From: Candidatus Sumerlaeaceae bacterium
Lineage (GTDB): Bacteria > Sumerlaeota > Sumerlaeia > Sumerlaeales > Sumerlaeaceae
DNA length: 32,873 nt
Direction of reading: 5' to 3'
Assembly (NCBI GenBank): GCA_026418615.1
Contig: JAOAAY010000004.1
Location: 1-32,873 of the forward strand
Below, piece after piece: positions 32,083-32,873 of this stretch. Positions within the stretch are counted from its first letter, which is position 1, and each line of letters opens with the position of its first letter. The translations under genes were made by a program, and so were the position numbers. The notes beneath the pieces are model-generated. The model had not been told where the DNA came from and did no database searches. It worked only from the letters and a program-made list of their open reading frames with translations.

Positions 32083-32873
32083 AGGCAGCCTGATCCATAA
32101 GAACGACCCGCCCCTCGTGCGCGCGGGGAAAGCGTTGCTGATCTATGTGGTGCTGGGGCTGGGTGCATTTGTTGTCCTCGGGCCGTTTCTCTGGATGCTC
32201 ATCAGTTCGTTCACGCCGGATGTGGAACTGATGCGCTCGCCGCCGCAACTGCCCTCGAACCCCACGCTCGAACAGTATGAAAAAGCCCTGACACAGATTC
32301 CCTATCTCACCTACTTGTGCAACAGCGTCATCGTGGCGGTGCTCGTCACCGTGGGCACTGTGCTCAGCAGTTCTCTGGGTGCGTACGCGTTTGGCATCCT
32401 GCGGTGGCCCGACCGGGACTGGCTGTTCATCGCCATCCTTGGTACGATGATGCTGCCGTTTCAGGTCACCATGACGCCGCTGTTCCTGATGTTTCGCTGG
32501 TTGGGCTGGATCGACACGCTGCTGCCGCTGATCGTGCCGGCCTACTTTGGTTCGGCGTTCAACATTTTCCTGTTACGCCAGTTTTTCAAGGGATTGCCCC
32601 GCGATCTGCTCGACGCGGCACGCGTGGACGGCTGCTCCGAGTGGCGCATCTATTGGCGGATCGTCATGCCTTTGTCCGGGGCCGCCGTGGCGACGGTCTC
32701 GCTCCTGTCGTTTCTCGGCGCATGGAACGATTTTCAGGGGCCGCTCATCTACATCGTTTCCGAGAGCAAGAAAACGCTCGCGCTGGGTCTTTACTCGTTC
32801 GTGGCCGTCAAAGCCACCGAATGGGGTGCTCTGATGGCTGCCGCCGTCATGATGATGATCCCCGCCATTGTGC
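32075..32873 (+). CDS. MalG-type ABC sugar permease (partial, cut by window end)
   Basis: The first 266 residues of a CUT1-type inner-membrane permease. It begins MSEGSLIHKNDPPLVRAGKA, with TM1 YVVLGLGAFVVLGPFLWMLI, then SFTPDVELM, LEQYEKAL, the central TMs, and the EAA loop LLDAARVDGCSEWRIYWRIV (Asp180 opens the motif) that contacts the ATPase. WNDFQGPLIY near the end is typical of MalG-like proteins. The frame is open to the window edge, so the stop lies outside. It overlaps the fusion gene by ATGAGTGA, implying coupled translation and a heterodimeric permease. No ATPase gene is in the window; a shared MsmK/MalK-like ATPase elsewhere is possible. Confidence 0.93.
   Translation, partial: MSEGSLIHKNDPPLVRAGKALLIYVVLGLGAFVVLGPFLWMLISSFTPDVELMRSPPQLPSNPTLEQYEKALTQIPYLTYLCNSVIVAVLVTVGTVLSSSLGAYAFGILRWPDRDWLFIAILGTMMLPFQVTMTPLFLMFRWLGWIDTLLPLIVPAYFGSAFNIFLLRQFFKGLPRDLLDAARVDGCSEWRIYWRIVMPLSGAAVATVSLLSFLGAWNDFQGPLIYIVSESKKTLALGLYSFVAVKATEWGALMAAAVMMMIPAIV

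Noticed and set aside
1-32873. tRNA, rRNA, CRISPR array, insertion sequence, prophage or known riboswitch
   Set aside because: Scanned by eye for TTCGANTC-type T-arms, regular repeat-spacer patterns, transposase motifs and riboswitch cores; none was convincing. A covariance-model search would be decisive.

Overview
The window is a GC-rich chromosomal segment (roughly 60% G+C by eye, strong G/C bias at third codon positions) from a diderm bacterium. Evidence for an outer membrane is a secretin, a type II secretion-like operon, a probable lipoprotein and several Sec-exported proteins. The mix of exported proteins of unknown family, a carbohydrate-binding glycoside hydrolase and a binding-protein/permease fusion suggests an uncultured, polysaccharide-degrading lineage such as a PVC-group, Hydrogenedentota-like or Sumerlaeota-like bacterium. 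That placement is an inference; no rRNA or marker in the window settles it.

Layout. 1-2535: a large exported protein of unknown family on the minus strand, with its own promoter and a strong terminator. 2536-6806: ftsH (plus), then an orphan DUF433 gene and acsA (acetyl-CoA synthetase) on the minus strand. 6936-9875: a secreted three-CBM glycoside hydrolase with a strong terminator and a perfect LacI-type palindrome upstream. 9876-23351: a minus-strand run, read in the order gspE, gspF, gspH-like, gspI-like, gspJ-like, gspK, gspL (PilM-PilN type), gspM/pilO-like, gspC/pilP-like, gspD and finally metX. Many junctions are ATGA overlaps or gaps of a few bases. No gspG is present. 23630-25469: rsmG (minus) and a divergent stand-alone CHAD-domain gene. 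26001-26741: a small exported beta-rich protein with strong SD and terminator. 27175-32873: a LysM/NodB deacetylase (minus), then a plus-strand group of PfkB kinase, small lipoprotein, a fused solute-binding/permease ABC protein and its MalG-type partner, which is cut by the window edge.

How the genes fit together. The T2SS-like machine could export the glycoside hydrolase and other Sec substrates. The hydrolase, ABC importer and PfkB kinase make a plausible polysaccharide-to-sugar uptake and phosphorylation theme. These links are inferred from co-location only.

The most unusual observation is regulatory. The two exported proteins of unknown function (89-2059 minus and 26001-26741 plus) lie 24 kb apart and have no evident sequence similarity to each other. 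Their upstream regions nevertheless share an 11-mer (TGTCGGACAAA) and a 12-mer (ATGTTTCAGGCT) in the same order, same orientation and nearly the same spacing (158 and 153 nt). This suggests a common cis-regulatory or leader element. The second most notable item is the single-polypeptide fusion of an extracellular solute-binding protein to an ABC permease. I saw no rRNA, tRNA, CRISPR array, transposase or phage gene.
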